A program made the translations under genes and the position numbers. The notes below the pieces were generated by a model. It was not told where the DNA came from. It saw nothing but the letters and a program-made list of their open reading frames with translations, and made no database searches. Shown here one piece after another: positions 46,402 to 58,942 of a DNA stretch of 64,000 nucleotides. Source of the DNA: Ctenosaura bakeri (taxonomy: Eukaryota; Chordata; Lepidosauria; Squamata; Iguanidae); NCBI GenBank assembly GCA_948474755.1, contig CAOLHI010002127.1, forward strand, positions 186,001-250,000, written 5' to 3'. Within the stretch, counting starts at the first letter, position 1. Each line of letters begins with the position of its first letter.

Positions 46402-46760
46402 TATGGTTGGCCCTCCACTTTTGCGGGCTCAATGCTTGTGGATATGATTAATCATTGGTTATTTTATTTATTTTTAAAAAATCTTAACTCTTTGCCCTGG
46501 CCACAGTAAAAAAAAGTGTTCTCTCTAGGAATCTCTAGGTCTTCCATGGAGTCTCTACAGTCCACTCCTGCTGGATGCGGAACACCGATTCGTGCTGGAG
46601 ACCCTAGAGATTCCTGGAGAGATTTCTCTGGATGTTGCTACAGGAAGCTAGCCATAGAATCGAGCTGTAGGACCTAGAAATTCCTAGAGGGAATACTTCT
46701 CTAGGCATTGCTTGGTCTTCCAGGGTGTTTTAACCATAAACAAATGAACAAAAATTTTCC
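46402..46760. mobile_element. Tigger-like MITE, decayed
   Basis: Starts GTTGGCCCTCCACTTTTGCG and shares GGAATCTCTAGGTC and CTCTACAGTCCACTCCTGCT blocks with 26535-26917. The right end is degraded. Confidence 0.5.
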
Positions 46761-48654
46761 AGACTCTGGAGCCTTCCTTTGAAATTACTCTGTAGGAGAA
46801 TAATGCCTTTCAAATATCAGAGAAGGTTTTGGGGGAGATAGTTGTATTGTTTTATTAATGCTGCCATTTCATAGGCTGACTTATTTGCTCCACTCCTCTA
46901 ACACAGTGCCCCAGCTGTGGGTAGGTTAGCACTAAAATACTGGAAAGCAAAGTGCTGCTAGATCCTCCACTGGGTTTCAGGGTTGAAAGATCTGGGACTT
47001 TTAGTCAAGTGCTCAAACTCTTTGTCTAAATGTATCTAGAAATCAGACGGCAATATTGTTTCAGATAAAGAATTTTGATACTTTTCTGAATTAAAACTGT
47101 TTAAGCTTTCTTAGGACCTGCATACCTGAAGGACCATCATCTTCCATGTGTTACATCCTGTATACTCTCTTCTTCATCTGGACCACTATTTCAGATCTCT
47201 TGGCTTTATGGAGCTAGGTGAGTATGAATGTTGCAGGGCTAGGACCAGCATCATTAGTTTGCAGAGAATGTCTCTGAGATTTGTGGGGCAGTGCACCTGG
47301 GACTGTTGAGAGGCACACCTGAATACTCTGAAATGTATGAGACTCCATCTTTCAGTGTCAGAAGGTTGCCATTGCCTCTGCATAATAAGTGTGGCAAAAA
47401 TGGCCTTGAGTTAGTGCTAGGAGGGCATATAAACATAAGCAAGTAGAGGCATCCAGTGAATACCATGTTGAGTGAACCATGGGTATTATTCCAAACTTTC
47501 CACTGTACAAAGGGCAGGAGTGGCTCTCCCTTAGCCCAGTTTATTTTCCAATTAAGGACCATGACCCTCTCCCTCCCCAGGTTCCTGCCAATTGCTTAGG
47601 AATGTGGGGTTTTGGAGCAGGTTGTCACCCTGTCCAATAGGCCAGCAGTTGAGCAGAATATGATTTTAACAACCTGTTTGCCCTCTGCACTGTAAACCTC
47701 AGCCTGCAAAAGAGCGGGGAATAAATGAAGGCCATTTGAGTTTAGAGCATTTTGCTGACACACTTGGTTTGCTGGAAGGAAAGCAGGCAATCAGACAGGC
47801 AAGCAAACAAGCAAAAGCATGCACACTCCAAAGGGTACAAGTTTTCCTAAATCATGGTTGGTATTTTGTAGCGATGCTGTGCATTCAAATGAACCTAGGC
47901 AACATAAGCAAATCTGCAAATCCCATAATCATCAGAGAGGGTGTGAGTTATTTGCACTTCTTGGGTAAAGAGTTTGAATTTAAAAGCAAACAACCAGCAA
48001 CAAACAAACAGACAGAAACTTGATCCAAGCTTGTCTGTGGATGAATGCTAATTTTCCTTCACTTATGTTCAACTGTTTCAGTTGCTTCAGGTTTTCCATG
48101 GCTCTTTGCCATCTTAGGGATAAGACACTTCAGGAAACCCACAATTAGGCTAAAGGCCAATAACGGTAGTCTTTTGCAGCAGTGTGCTGCATAGATTTCA
48201 TACCTGCATGGGTGTGGCCAGAAGGCTTCCACATGGAACTTTGCCAGAGATGACCGAGAAAGTATTTGCTCTGAGAATTACTTACTGAGTACAAGATGCT
48301 AAATGATAATATGGTTGCCCATGGACACACAGGACTGGTTGCCAACCAACAATGATAGCAAAAGAGGGCATGTCACAAGGTATTGTGGGGAGGTTCTCAG
48401 TCCAAAGTCTTTCCATTCTCCCCAGTGTGTCTGTGACAAAGGAAAATCAGGAGGTGTATGCTTTGGATTCCAATTAATCCTCAGTCCAGAACTCAACCAA
48501 GCTGATTTGAAGAGGTCCATGAGTTGTCTGAATTGAAGCGGAGCTCCTGAATCCAAACAGTCTTGAAGATTTCTTAAGAACTTTGTTTCAGAGGTATAAA
48601 GTTACAAACTCTGTTTCTCCAAAAGCTAATCAAATTCTCACCAAAGTCTCTATG
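46761..48654. other. Intergenic, nothing recognised
   Basis: CAAA/GCAAA-type short repeats near 47800 and 48000. No family was recognised. Confidence 0.4.
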
Positions 48655-48747
48655 ACCTCAAAGGCCCCTCCCTAAACTGCAAACCCCTGGATTCCATAGC
48701 ATGTTGAAAGAGGAATAATAGCACTATAACACTAGTACAGAAAGGCC
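48655..48747. mobile_element. Fold-back MITE (GGCCATTTC ends), copy 6, half element
   Basis: Only the right arm remains: CTCCCTAAACTGCAAACCC, GATTCCATAGCATGTTGAAA, ATAATAGCACTATAAC and the end GAAAGGCC. The left arm is missing. Confidence 0.85.
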
Positions 48748-50401
48748 CTATGTTTGGAAAATGCCAGAGTGGGGAGAGGGAGATAAAAAAAAGAGTGACT
48801 GTTTTTATGACTATAAATACTAGCTTCATATCACAGTGAATAGTTTTTATAAGGGCTCTCCAACACCAGAAGATACAGAAGGCTTAAACTGTTTTTCATT
48901 CATCACAACTCCTTAGACTCTGCACCCATGTTTTTGTCCCCTCCCCTGCCCTGGTTTCTTGTCTAGGGATACCTTCGTGGCAGGTTATTTTTATACAAAC
49001 TGCAAAACACTAACAGCAAACAAACAAAAACAATGAAGGAGAGTGAAGATAAGAGGTTAAGGGGAACTGAATCACCTCATCCTGCCCCAATCTGAATGCT
49101 ACCTTTCCAGGAAAACATTAGATTTCAGCCTGTGTATTGGATCAGGAGCTCTGAATTAAGTAGGTGTGCATTAAAATGCAAATTGAAGACATTTCTTTCC
49201 TACAAAAGATGTGACTGCACAGGGATGGGACATTTGAAAATATTACAGAAGCGACTCTAGCTAAATAGGACTTAGGGAATGCAGAGCTCATTGAGAAATG
49301 CTGCAAAATCTGAGTTGCAACTTTGTCCTAAACAGAGCAGCTTGACTTATTTTTGTTGCTCATTTCACCTGCCAATTTCTCCTATTTTGCTAGACACACA
49401 TGATTATTGGAAGATTATCCAGGAGCCTCCTGATTTCTGATGCCCCTGTACTAATGCCCCATTGCACTGGATAAACCCTGAGCTGGAACTCTCTCTCCTA
49501 CCACCTTTGAGCTGGAGTTGCTTTGGGAGGGAATCCTCCCTGGATTTTGCCCTTCTTTCATGTCTGGAGTTGGACAAGGAGATTGCCTGTGGAGCTTTGC
49601 TTAAGTCTCAAGGTCCCTGGTTTACACCACTCAGCAGTGAAATTCCATCCCAGACTCTCAGATCTTTCTTTCTAGATCCTCTTTCAAGAGGAACAGGAGG
49701 CCACCTACTCTGCACATCAGACAGAATTAGCACATTCATGTCTTCTTGTCAAGGTGAGTGGAGAGAGAAGATCTGCAGAGCTTTGAAGGTAAAGATGCAA
49801 AGCCAGAACTTTATGCAAGCTGGAAGCCCAGAGTTACAGGAAGAGAGGGTCGATGTGGCTGCCGTGCAAGAAAAGATTGTTTCAAGCCAGTGATGTGTAG
49901 ATTGACCCTCTAGGCAGAAGTAATGAACAACATAGCAAAGAAGGACTACAAATGAAGCAAGTGTGCCTCTCTCCACCTTTTAGGGTCATATGCTGGTGGG
50001 CAGAGCTGGTGGATGTATTTTCAAAGAAATAATGTAGCAACAGATTTCAGTCCTTTGTAGGATTCTTGAAACTGGAAAGCTACTCAGTCTAGAATTTCAC
50101 ATACTTATGTTTCTACCCAGAGGAGCAAAGGGTTGTTTCATATACTTCTTTTTGTGGGCTGGGTTAATTACCTGCCAGTGGTGTGCTTTGTGTTTTTTTC
50201 ATCACAGATGTCTGATTTTTTAAAAGAAATGTGTGGACATGGTTTTTATAGCTACCCCAGGTGACCTGGTCACAAATCACCTATATTCAGGGATGATCCA
50301 ATGCATTTTGCTACCCAAGGTAAAAGACAAGAAGATTCTGCATGCTCTGCTTCATTTTCTGCACAGTGGCTAACTAGACAGCCAGTTGAATGATATTTCA
50401 A
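48748..50401. other. Intergenic, nothing recognised
   Basis: The longest ORF (49462-49893, +) shows no family features. Confidence 0.4.
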
Positions 50402-50532
50402 TACTGAGGCCCTCAGTATCTGCTGGGCTTTGCTTCTGGGATATCCTGTGGATACCAAAATCCATGGATGCTCAAGCCCTTTATATACAATGGCATAGTA
50501 AAATAGTGTCCTTATATATAAAATGGCAAACA
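50402..50532. mobile_element. Tigger-like MITE, truncated
   Basis: The left half of the element at 44385: GAGGCCCTCAGTATC, GATACCAAAATCCATGGATG, ATACAATGGCATAGTAAAAT and TATAAAATGGCAAA. The right half is absent. Confidence 0.75.
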
Positions 50533-50844
50533 ACTCAGATGAGTTCTGGAGAGAGCCTGAAGGCAGGAGGCTACAGAAGAGTGTGCCTACATGTCAGCAT
50601 AGTGCTTGGTGTGCAGCCCAGGGCAGGCAGGCAGGCAGACAGCAGCTGCGTGCTGCAGGAAAATGATTTCACAGAATCAAAGAATCAGGCAGGCTGGGTA
50701 TGGCACCCGCCTTTTGACAGGTAGGTTGAGTGTCTAGGACTCTGCGAAAGAGACACTTAGCTACACTTGGCAGAGCTCTACTCTTTTCCAGTGTGATGCA
50801 GAATCTCAGCCCAGTTTCAGGGGATGAGTCCCAGGCCATGTGGT

Positions 50845-51058
50845 CAGTGGCGGAGCTTGGAGTGTGTGGAAGGGGGGGTGGGAGGGGGCGGGGCTACAGT
50901 GTGTGGGGGTGTGACTACAGTGCTATGGCATGTGAGGCGCCCCTGTGGGGGGTGTGGTGTGGCCAGGGCATGCGAGGGCATGGCTATGAGCCGGGACACC
51001 CCCAAAACATTGCTGCCCGGGACGAAGCGCCTCCCCTGCCCCCATTCCTACACCACTG
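50845..51058. mobile_element. hAT MITE with 8-bp target duplication
   Basis: 214 bp, very G-rich. Ends CAGTGGCGGAGC and the complement of TACACCACTG. A perfect 8-bp duplication CATGTGGT flanks it (50837-50844 and 51059-51066), which assigns it to hAT. ORFs inside come from the biased composition. Confidence 0.9.
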
Positions 51059-51066
51059 CATGTGGT

Positions 51067-51959
51067 ACACACAGTCCTCCAACAGAGGGGCAAAGCTGAG
51101 GGGGTGTGTGTACTTAGGAGGAACATCCAAGATGGTTGCTGCTCACCACAACCACTGCAGGAAGTCGCCTCAAACCATTAATATGGATCTGGTCCTAGTT
51201 GACAGAAGGTAAAACAGGATTTAATATATGCAAGGGCCAGCATATCAGACCTAGCTGCACACTAGAATTTATTAAGGAAGAATCTACTACAAAAGGTTCT
51301 GAGAAAGTGCAAAAGTGCCTTTCCCTCATCACTGAGTAATAGCAGCAAGTCCCCTCCCACCAGGACAGGAGGAAGCCATCCAGATAAAAGAATGGTGTTC
51401 TGCATACATCCTTAGCAACCTTTGCCCTCTGTGCTGTTGAAATTAAACACTAGGCTTGCACTGTTAGATGACTTCTGCGGTTGATCAGGCCCTGCATTTG
51501 TGACAGGTACTTTTTTCTCACTGCTTCGCTGTCCATCTGCCAGATAGCCCTTAACCCCTAGTCTAAAATCTGGAGACCCAAAAGCCTTGATTTGTCCCAC
51601 GTATCACAGTTCTTTCAAAGGGGGCTGGGAAAGCAGCCTCATACCTTTCTTCCATGCAACATGGACCCTGTTAGAACTGCTGTTTTTATTTCTTTTTTGA
51701 AAAATTGACCTTTCCTTTGATTTTGGAAGTGGTTCAGATTTCTTATTAAATAGTAAAATACTCATTTAAAATTATTCTATTGACTTGTATACCTTGTGAG
51801 GAATGGGCCCAGTATACAGCTTTCACCTTCTCCTGCCATATGGCTCAGCTCTCTCCTGGAGAGCTAAGGAGAGGCTTTTGAGGTAGCACTGGGCACTGAG
51901 CAGAATGTGAGAGCCAAGCATTTCGTGCTTTTTTTTCTTTTCTTTTTTCTTTTTTTTCT
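51067..51959. other. Intergenic, nothing recognised
   Basis: A CTTTT-rich tract at 51929-51964 is the only simple feature. Confidence 0.4.
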
Positions 51960-52330
51960 TTTTTGGCAGCCGGCATTTTGCTGTTGCCGAACGATTTTGC
52001 TGTTGCCCTCAGGAGCTCTGAACCCACGCGGCAATTATTTAACAGCAATCTCCCGACGTTTTTCTCGAGGAAAAGCTTTTAAGCTTGATTGGTGATGGGG
52101 TTAATATTGTTTGCCATGTGTCTCTATTTTTTATCTGTATTAATGGAACACACTGGGAGCGGGGTTTTCTGCAATGGTGCTGTACAGCTTTTGAGCGATT
52201 GAGCGCACTGGCACATCCTAGTGCTGGCTCTTTAATGCACTCTTGCAGGGAGGAGTCTCCCCCTCCAAACCACCACACACAGACTCAGCTCTTCCTTGAT
52301 GCTGTGTAATTTGTTTATCCAGTATCGTGC
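51960..52330. promoter_or_regulatory. Candidate conserved intergenic element
   Basis: Repeat-free with a marked number of CpGs (GCCGGCATTTTGCTGTTGCC, CCCACGCGGCAATTATTTAA, CTCCCGACGTTTTTCTCGAG) and homeodomain-like TAAT cores. Two GC..ATTTTGCTGTTGCC half-repeats lie 21 bases apart. Inference only. Confidence 0.25.
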
Positions 52331-54639
52331 ACTTCTTCAAAACCGTGCCTGATGTCACTGTTTGATTTGCTCACACCTCTTGCCTACTGCTGTGGTTCAC
52401 ATGAGGCTGGCCCCATATTGCAGTGGTATTCATCTTGCTCTAGACTGAGAGGTAGGTAACCGTTCACTCTAATTCTCATCTGCACCAGCTCACCTGGCTA
52501 ATGGTGAGGGATGATGGGAGTTGTGGGTCATAGGTTCCCCATTTCTGCTTCAGAGCATCAAGAACTTCAGCTGTTGGGGGCAGAAGTAACCAGATACCCT
52601 CAGGGACAACTTTCAGTTTAAAGAAATTCTCTGTAACTTACTGTCCTCCAGCTCAATTCATTTAGCCTCAGTCAAGAGGCAAATGAGAGAGTGGCACCCA
52701 CTCCTGTTCTATATACAGAAACCAACTGGAGTGCAAATTGAATCTTTGTGCAATATTCGTGATGAGGAGCTAACATCTCCCACTGTACCCAAGAACAACA
52801 AGAGATAGGCAAATGATGCTGTTCTGACTTCCAGCAGAGGAGAATAGTTGGAGGACCATCAGAGGTATGGAAAGCGGGTGCTGCCGCCACTATCATCCCC
52901 CAGGTTTTTGCTACCAGCAAAAGTTGCCTCACTCTCCCTCATGGGGCTTTGGAGGAGAAGGCAAAGGGATGGCATGTGGGACAGAGTCACAGACAGTGTG
53001 AATCTAGATACTGATCCACATCTTGCCACATCCATAGGCAGAAGGACCAGAATGCCTTCCTCCATTCTGGTGCTCTCCAGAAGTTGAACTATAATCTCCA
53101 TTATGCCCGATTGTTGATCACACAGGTTGGGGCTGATGAAAGTTGTAGCCCAAAACAGCTAGGGTTGTGAGAAGTTGGACTGGGGACTTCTTTTTGTATG
53201 AATCATATGTAAAAAATCAGGAATAGGGTTTAGGATACCCTAAGGAGGTCCAGGCACTGCGGCTCATCTATAGCTATGGTCCCACTGTCTTCACAGTGCC
53301 TAGCTGGAAGGAGATAGCAAACTGTCCCTTTTCTCAAGTTTGCCAGTTTTCTTGGATGGTTTCTGAACCAACACTGGCCTTTTCTTTTCACACGCTGCAG
53401 GGCCATGTCCTAAATACGGGGACCTATCTGTGACCCTAATGTGTGAAACAGACTTTAGTACAAAGCATGCAAAGAAATCACTTCACAATCCTGCCCCACA
53501 CCCCATCAAGCTTCTTCCATAAAAGTGTTAGAAAAGACAATTGCCCGTGGAGACTAGGAAAATGTGTACCTGGAAGCAGCTGTGTGTGTGTGTGTGCATG
53601 TGTGTGTGCATGTGCATGTATGCAGGGAGACACAAACTCTGCTTGAGAGAGACTAATGCATAAGGAAACTGTAGCTTTATTGAAAGATTTTTAGATTACT
53701 AAGGACATTGCACTTCCGAAATCATTTTTAAAAAAGCACGGAAATGTATTTTGATCTGCTCTTAAATAAGTAATCGTGGCTGCTGTTAGCTCACATTAAC
53801 TGCAGGGAAGTGTCTTCTGCCGAATTCCAAAGTGTAAATCTTATCCCTGTGATGGGAGAAACTACACCAATCCCAGTGTGATGAAAATGGCAACGTCACA
53901 GCTCACAGAATTCTAGGGGAAGTTATGAGAAAGAGCTGCCAGATGTTGAACATTGCTGTAAGATGCTTATTTTCATCTTATCCTGTGCAACGCCCCACTG
54001 CTCAGGGTGGGGAGGGCACCAGAAGAAAGGAACTGGAGCCATTTTCAGGAATGAAGCCATCATGCTGTTTGCCGAGTAGCATTCTAACTGTTAGATCAGC
54101 CTGACAGAAGAAGCCACCAAAGGCATTTTAAGATTCTGGTCCATCTGCATTTCTTAATTTCTATAGAGTCAGCATTAGCTCCCATCTCCGTTAAAAATAT
54201 AATGGACATCCTGCTATGCAACTCAATGAAAGCAATGGCTTGAGGTTTTATAACCAAGATGTGTCATGTGTCCACTTTAGAAATAGTAACAAAGGCTTGT
54301 TAAGAATGCAGACAATAGAATTCATTTCATAAAATGCAGCCTTGCTAGGCAGTGTGGAACTAGAGAGCATCTTCTTTTCACTGTGATTGGAAAGCCTCCA
54401 TGAGGAGAAGCAGCAGGAAGAAAACAGTAGAGGCCAGTGGCATACAGCTAAATTTTGAAGTGCAAGCAAGTCACCATGATGGTCTCAAAAATCAAACATG
54501 CAGGTATGGCCCACAAATGCAGGCAGTAATGCCAATCTATTGCAACAAACTGGTTCCAGCAGTTTTCATCACATCAGGGCAAGTGTTTTGTAGAGCTAAT
54601 GTTCCTTCAGCACAAAGTGATCTGAAAATAGCAGATATC
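52331..54639. other. Intergenic, mostly unrecognised
   Basis: Remnants of hAT-like fold-back elements near 52490-52545 (GGTGAGGGATGATGGGAGTT) and 53065-53180. (GT)n with CATG interruptions at 53580-53625. No gene was recognised. Confidence 0.4.
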
Positions 54640-54658
54640 GCAAAAGAAAAGAAAAGGA

Positions 54659-54690
<32 letters not shown>

Positions 54691-54697
54691 AAAAAAA
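54640..54697. repeat. (AAAG)n microsatellite
   Basis: GAAA units in tandem, about 9-10 clean copies, with A-rich edges. Confidence 0.95.
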
Positions 54698-55207
54698 CTG
54701 GGGAGCATCTGGAGAAATTCACAACGGAAACAAGAGACATATCTCAGGATGCTTTTCATTCATGCAGTAAATGGATTTGGAGTTCCTGGCTCAGAAATTT
54801 CTGATGTTTGATTCTAAGTGAGTATATGCAGGTTACAGAAAAAAGTACAAATATAATAATGATTTTAAGAAAAGTAACATTATTCATTTATATATTGTCC
54901 TTTCATGCTTTTATATTACTCCCTGAATGAGGCCTTAAGAACAATAATAGTTTGAAACATGTCAGGCATTTCAACTAATAAACGTAACACCAATAGCCTA
55001 CCACCAAGCATTTTTGCTGGAAAATTTCATTTTCTCACCCACCAGCTATTATGAGGATTTCAGACAAGCTCAGAGAGAATGGGTATATGGATGGAGACAG
55101 TGGCATATGATGCCATTGTCCTAGCTAATCAAAGAATCCTGGCGTTTCAAGTCTTTGAACCATGTATTCACTATAACACTGGTAACAACACAGCTTTGGT
55201 TGACTAA

Positions 55208-55386
55208 TTTACTTTCCACACTAGACCGTTACAGTGCTATTATTCCACTTTCAACATCGTATGGAATCCTAGGGCTTGCAGTTTAGGGAGGAGCCGCCGG
55301 CCCCTCCCTAAACTGTAAACCTCAGGATTCCAAAGGGTGTTGAAAGTGGAATAGTAGCTCTGTAACAGTCTAGTGTGGAAATGGCT
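55208..55386. mobile_element. Fold-back MITE (GGCCATTTC ends), copy 7
   Basis: 179 bp with a GGAGCCGCCGGCCCCTCC centre. The left terminus is decayed (TTTACTTTCCACAC), but the flanking TAA repeat is intact on both sides (55205-55207 and 55387-55389). Confidence 0.9.
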
Positions 55387-55445
55387 TAAGACATGACATA
55401 AAACAATTGCAGTCTGCTTTCCAATCTGTTAGCTGTTGTGCATCT

Positions 55446-55480
55446 CTTCTTCTTCTTCCTCTTCCTCCTCCTCCTCCTCC

Positions 55481-55517
<37 letters not shown>

Positions 55518-55590
55518 CTTCTTCTTCTTCTTCTTCTTCTTCTTCTTCTTCTTCTTCTTCTTCTTCTTCTTCTTCTTCTTCTTCTTCTTC

Positions 55591-55625
<35 letters not shown>

Positions 55626-55630
55626 TTCAT
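55446..55630. repeat. Compound trinucleotide microsatellite (CCT)(CTG)(CTT)(CAT)
   Basis: Four tracts in a row: CCT/CTT mixed to 55481, about 11 CTG units (55482-55515), about 25 CTT units (to 55591) and about 11 CAT units. Each differs from the next by one base, so the tracts probably arose from one another by point change and expansion. The apparent ORFs of poly-Leu, Ser, Phe and His are artefacts of it. Confidence 0.97.
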
Positions 55631-55860
55631 CTCTCTTTCACAGTATACCAGTTACTGACTGCAGTTTTGGACCATCAATGATTTACATTCTATACAAGAA
55701 TCTAGAAAACAGTGAAGTACCATCAGATAATGTAGCATATTCCAAATAGTGTTACTTTTTTAAACTGTGATTCTTTCTATGGTAATTTCATTTAGATGTT
55801 TTGCAGTCCATTTGGAATTGCTCCCAGAGCATCTATCACTATTACAGCCACAGTGACTTT

Positions 55861-56056
55861 CATAGAATCATAGAGGTGGAAGAGTCCCAAAGGCCATCAG
55901 GTCCAGCCCCCTACTCAATGCGGGATCTCCAGCACAGCATCCTCAGCATCTGGCCTCTTTTTGAAGACATCCAGAAAAGGAGACCTCACCAACTGTCATA
56001 CTGCCTTCATTGTCAGGAAATTCTTTCCAACTTTCAATCAAAATCTACCCTCTTGT
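55861..56056 (-). mobile_element. CR1 3' fragment (different subfamily)
   Basis: Plus strand CATAGAATCATAGAGGTGGA, CCAAAGGCCATCAGGTCCAG and GAAATTCTTTCCAACTTTC are the complement of a CR1-type 3' end. It lies directly left of a second CR1 in the same orientation. Confidence 0.8.
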
Positions 56057-56296
56057 AACTTTAGAATCATAGAATCATAGAGCTGGAAGAAACCACAATG
56101 GCCATTGAGTCCAATCCCCTGCCATATGGGAGTATACACTCAGAGCATGCCCAGCAAATGGTCATCCAGCCTCTGCTTAAAAACCTCCAAAGAAGGTGAA
56201 TCTACCACACCCTGAGGCAGCATATTCCACTGTTGAATGGCGCTTACTGTCAAGAAGATCTTCCTGATGTTTAGGTGAAATCTCTTTTCCTGTAGT

Positions 56297-56400
56297 TTGA
56301 AGATGGAGCAAGCTTGTTTTCTGCAGCTTCAAAGACTAGGACACATTGCTCTGTGTCCTAGTCTTTGGAGCTGCAGAAAACAAGCTTGCTTCATCTTCAA
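56297..56400. repeat. 49-bp-arm quasi-palindrome inside CR1
   Basis: Left arm 56297-56345 and right arm 56352-56400 are near-perfect inverted copies around TTGCTC. The right arm is normal CR1 sequence (GCAGAAAACAAGCTTGCTTC); the left arm is its inverted duplicate. Confidence 0.92.
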
Positions 56401-58727
56401 CATGACATCCCTTTAAATATTTAAACATGGCTATAATGTCACCTCTTAACCTTCTTTTCATCAGTCTAAACACAACTAGGTCCCTCCTCATAGGGTATAG
56501 TTTCTAGACCCTTTGCTATTTTGGTCGCCCTCCTCTGGATACTTTCCAGCTGGTCAATATCCTTCTTGATTTGTGGTGCCCAGAAATGGACACAGTATTC
56601 TAAGTGAGGTCTAAATAAAACAGAATAGAGTGGTATTATTACTTCCCTTGATCTTGACACTATCCTATTAATGCGACCTAGAATTGCACTGGCTTTTTTA
56701 GTTGCCGCATCACACTGTTGACTCATGTTCAGCTTGTGGCCCACTAAGATTTCTAGATCTCTTTCACATGTACTGTTTTCAAGCCACGTATTGCCCACCC
56801 TATATCTGTGCATGTTGACTTTCAGTGATCACAGCACTCCTTTCTAAGTTCTTACAGACTATCTGTTTAATTATCAGCTCTAGGATCTTGGTATTGATAT
56901 CAGGCTGACTGGGTGGTAATTGTTTGAGCCTTCTTTTTTCCTCTTTTTGAAGATGGGGATAACAATTGCCCTCCTTCAGTCTGCTGGAACTTCTTCTGAT
57001 CTCCTGGAACTCTCAAGGATTATTGCCTGTAGTTCTGAAATTATTTCTGCCAGTTCTTTTAATTGCAACCCTTGGATGTTGTTCATCTGGGCCTGGTGAC
57101 CTGAATTTATTAAGAGTAGCCAGGCATTCCTGTACTACCTCTTTACCTATGCTGTGCTGCATTTCCCCTCTCACATCATCTTTTCCATTTTTTGCAAATT
57201 GAACACTAGTTTTCTTTTAGGAGAAGACTGGGACAAAGAAGGTGTTGAGTAGTTTTGCCTTTTCTCTGTCCCCTATTATCACTTCTCCATCTTTTCCTTG
57301 CAGTGGCCCTACTATCTCATTGTTTTTCCTTTTGCTATGGATGTAACCAAAAAAGCCCCTTTTATTGTTTTTAACCTCTCTAGCAATCCTGAGCTTTTCC
57401 TACACTTTAGGTTTTCTGACTTCTTCCCCTACAAGTCCTGGCTATTTGTTTGAAATCCTCTTTAGTGATTTTCCCCCTTTTCCATTTCTTGTACATGGTG
57501 CTTTTATATCTTAGCTCTTTTGATAATTTAAACATCCATTGTGGTTTCTTTAGACACTTCCCATTTTTCTTTCTCAATGGAATTGCTTGAAACTATGCCC
57601 TGAATACTTCACTTTTAAGAAACTCCCATCCATCATAAACTCCTTTCTCTTTTAGTATGCCTGCCCATGGGATGACACCTAATATTTACTGAAATCAGCT
57701 TTCACCCTAGAGCATTTGACCACAGCTTTCTTAAAAGTTTAGAATGCGAGTCTGACTATGCATGGCTTCCCCTTTCCACTGTATAACAAACTCCAGGTGA
57801 ACAAGGTCACTCCCACCTAAGAATCCTGCCACTTCCACTCCATTAACTAGATCATCACTGTTAGTTAAGATCAGGTCCAAAATCAGATCAGATCCCCTTG
57901 TTGCCTCTTCTACCTTCTGGACAATGAAATTGTCAGCAAGGCAAGTGAGGAATTTGTTGGACCTGACATTCGTGACAGAATTTGACTTCCAACAAATATG
58001 AGGATAGTTGAAATCTCCCATTATTACTATCTTTTTTTTTCTGAATGTGTAGTCATCTGTTTTAGGAAGGTCTCATCTAAGTCCTCAGTCTGGTTGGGGG
58101 GCCTGTAGTAGACCTCCAAACTGACATCCCTGATTTTTCCCTCCCTCTTAATTTTTACCCAGATTCTCTCAACTTGGCATCCAGGATTTAAGTCATGGAT
58201 GTAGGTGTAAACATCCTTGACATATAATGCTACTCCTCCTCCCTTCCTGTTTGGTCTGTTTCTCTAAAATAGATTGTACCCCTCAATTACTAAATTCCAA
58301 CCATGAGACATCCCACCAGGTTTCACTGATGCCTGTTATATCATATCTGCTTTGCTGTGTTAAGAGTTCAAGTTCACCTTGTTTATTTCCCATGCTCTGT
58401 GCATTATTGTAGAGACGTCTAAGACCACAGGTCATTCCCCCAGCTGCTTATTTAAGGTTTTTCTTCTCCTACAGTCGAGTTCTTGTACTATTTGCTCAGG
58501 TCCCTCAATAAGATTCACATTATTATCTTACGCACTTGATGAACTCCTGCCCTCAAGAATACTGTCACTCTCCCCCATATAACTCAGTTTAAAGCACTCC
58601 TAATCAGGTTTGTGAGCTTCTTAGCAAAAACATTCCTGCCAAGTGCTTTGAGGTACAACCTACCACTTGTCAGTAGTCCATCTTCATGAAACTGCAGACC
58701 ATGATCGAAGAAACCAAATCACCACCA

Positions 58728-58942
58728 GGAGCTCCAGTAGCACAGTGGTTAAATGCTACTACTGCAGCCACAACATTGTGAGTTCAATCCTGCCAGGCTC
58801 CAGGTTGACTCAGCCTTCCATCCTTCTGCAGGTCGGTAAAATGAATACCCAGCTTGTGGGGGGCAATTAGCTAACACATTGTAAACCACTTAGAGAGCGC
58901 TTAGCTGATAAGCAGTATAGAAATACACATGGTATTGCTATT
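58728..58942 (+). mobile_element. Sauria-type SINE
   Basis: tRNA-like head GGAGCTCCAGTAGCACAGTG-GTTAAATGC with box B GTGAGTTCAATCC, then CTCAGCCTTCCATCCTTCTG, GGTCGGTAAAATGAATACCC, the TTGTAAACCACTTAGAGAGC tail and GGTATTGCTATT. Near full length, in the 5' part of a CR1. Confidence 0.88.

Noticed and set aside
49462..49893. 143-codon plus-strand ORF
   Set aside because: No exon-like edges or domain; composition is ordinary for the region.
55370..55749. ORFs of poly-Arg, poly-Leu, poly-Ser and poly-Phe/His on both strands
   Set aside because: They are translations of the compound trinucleotide microsatellite.
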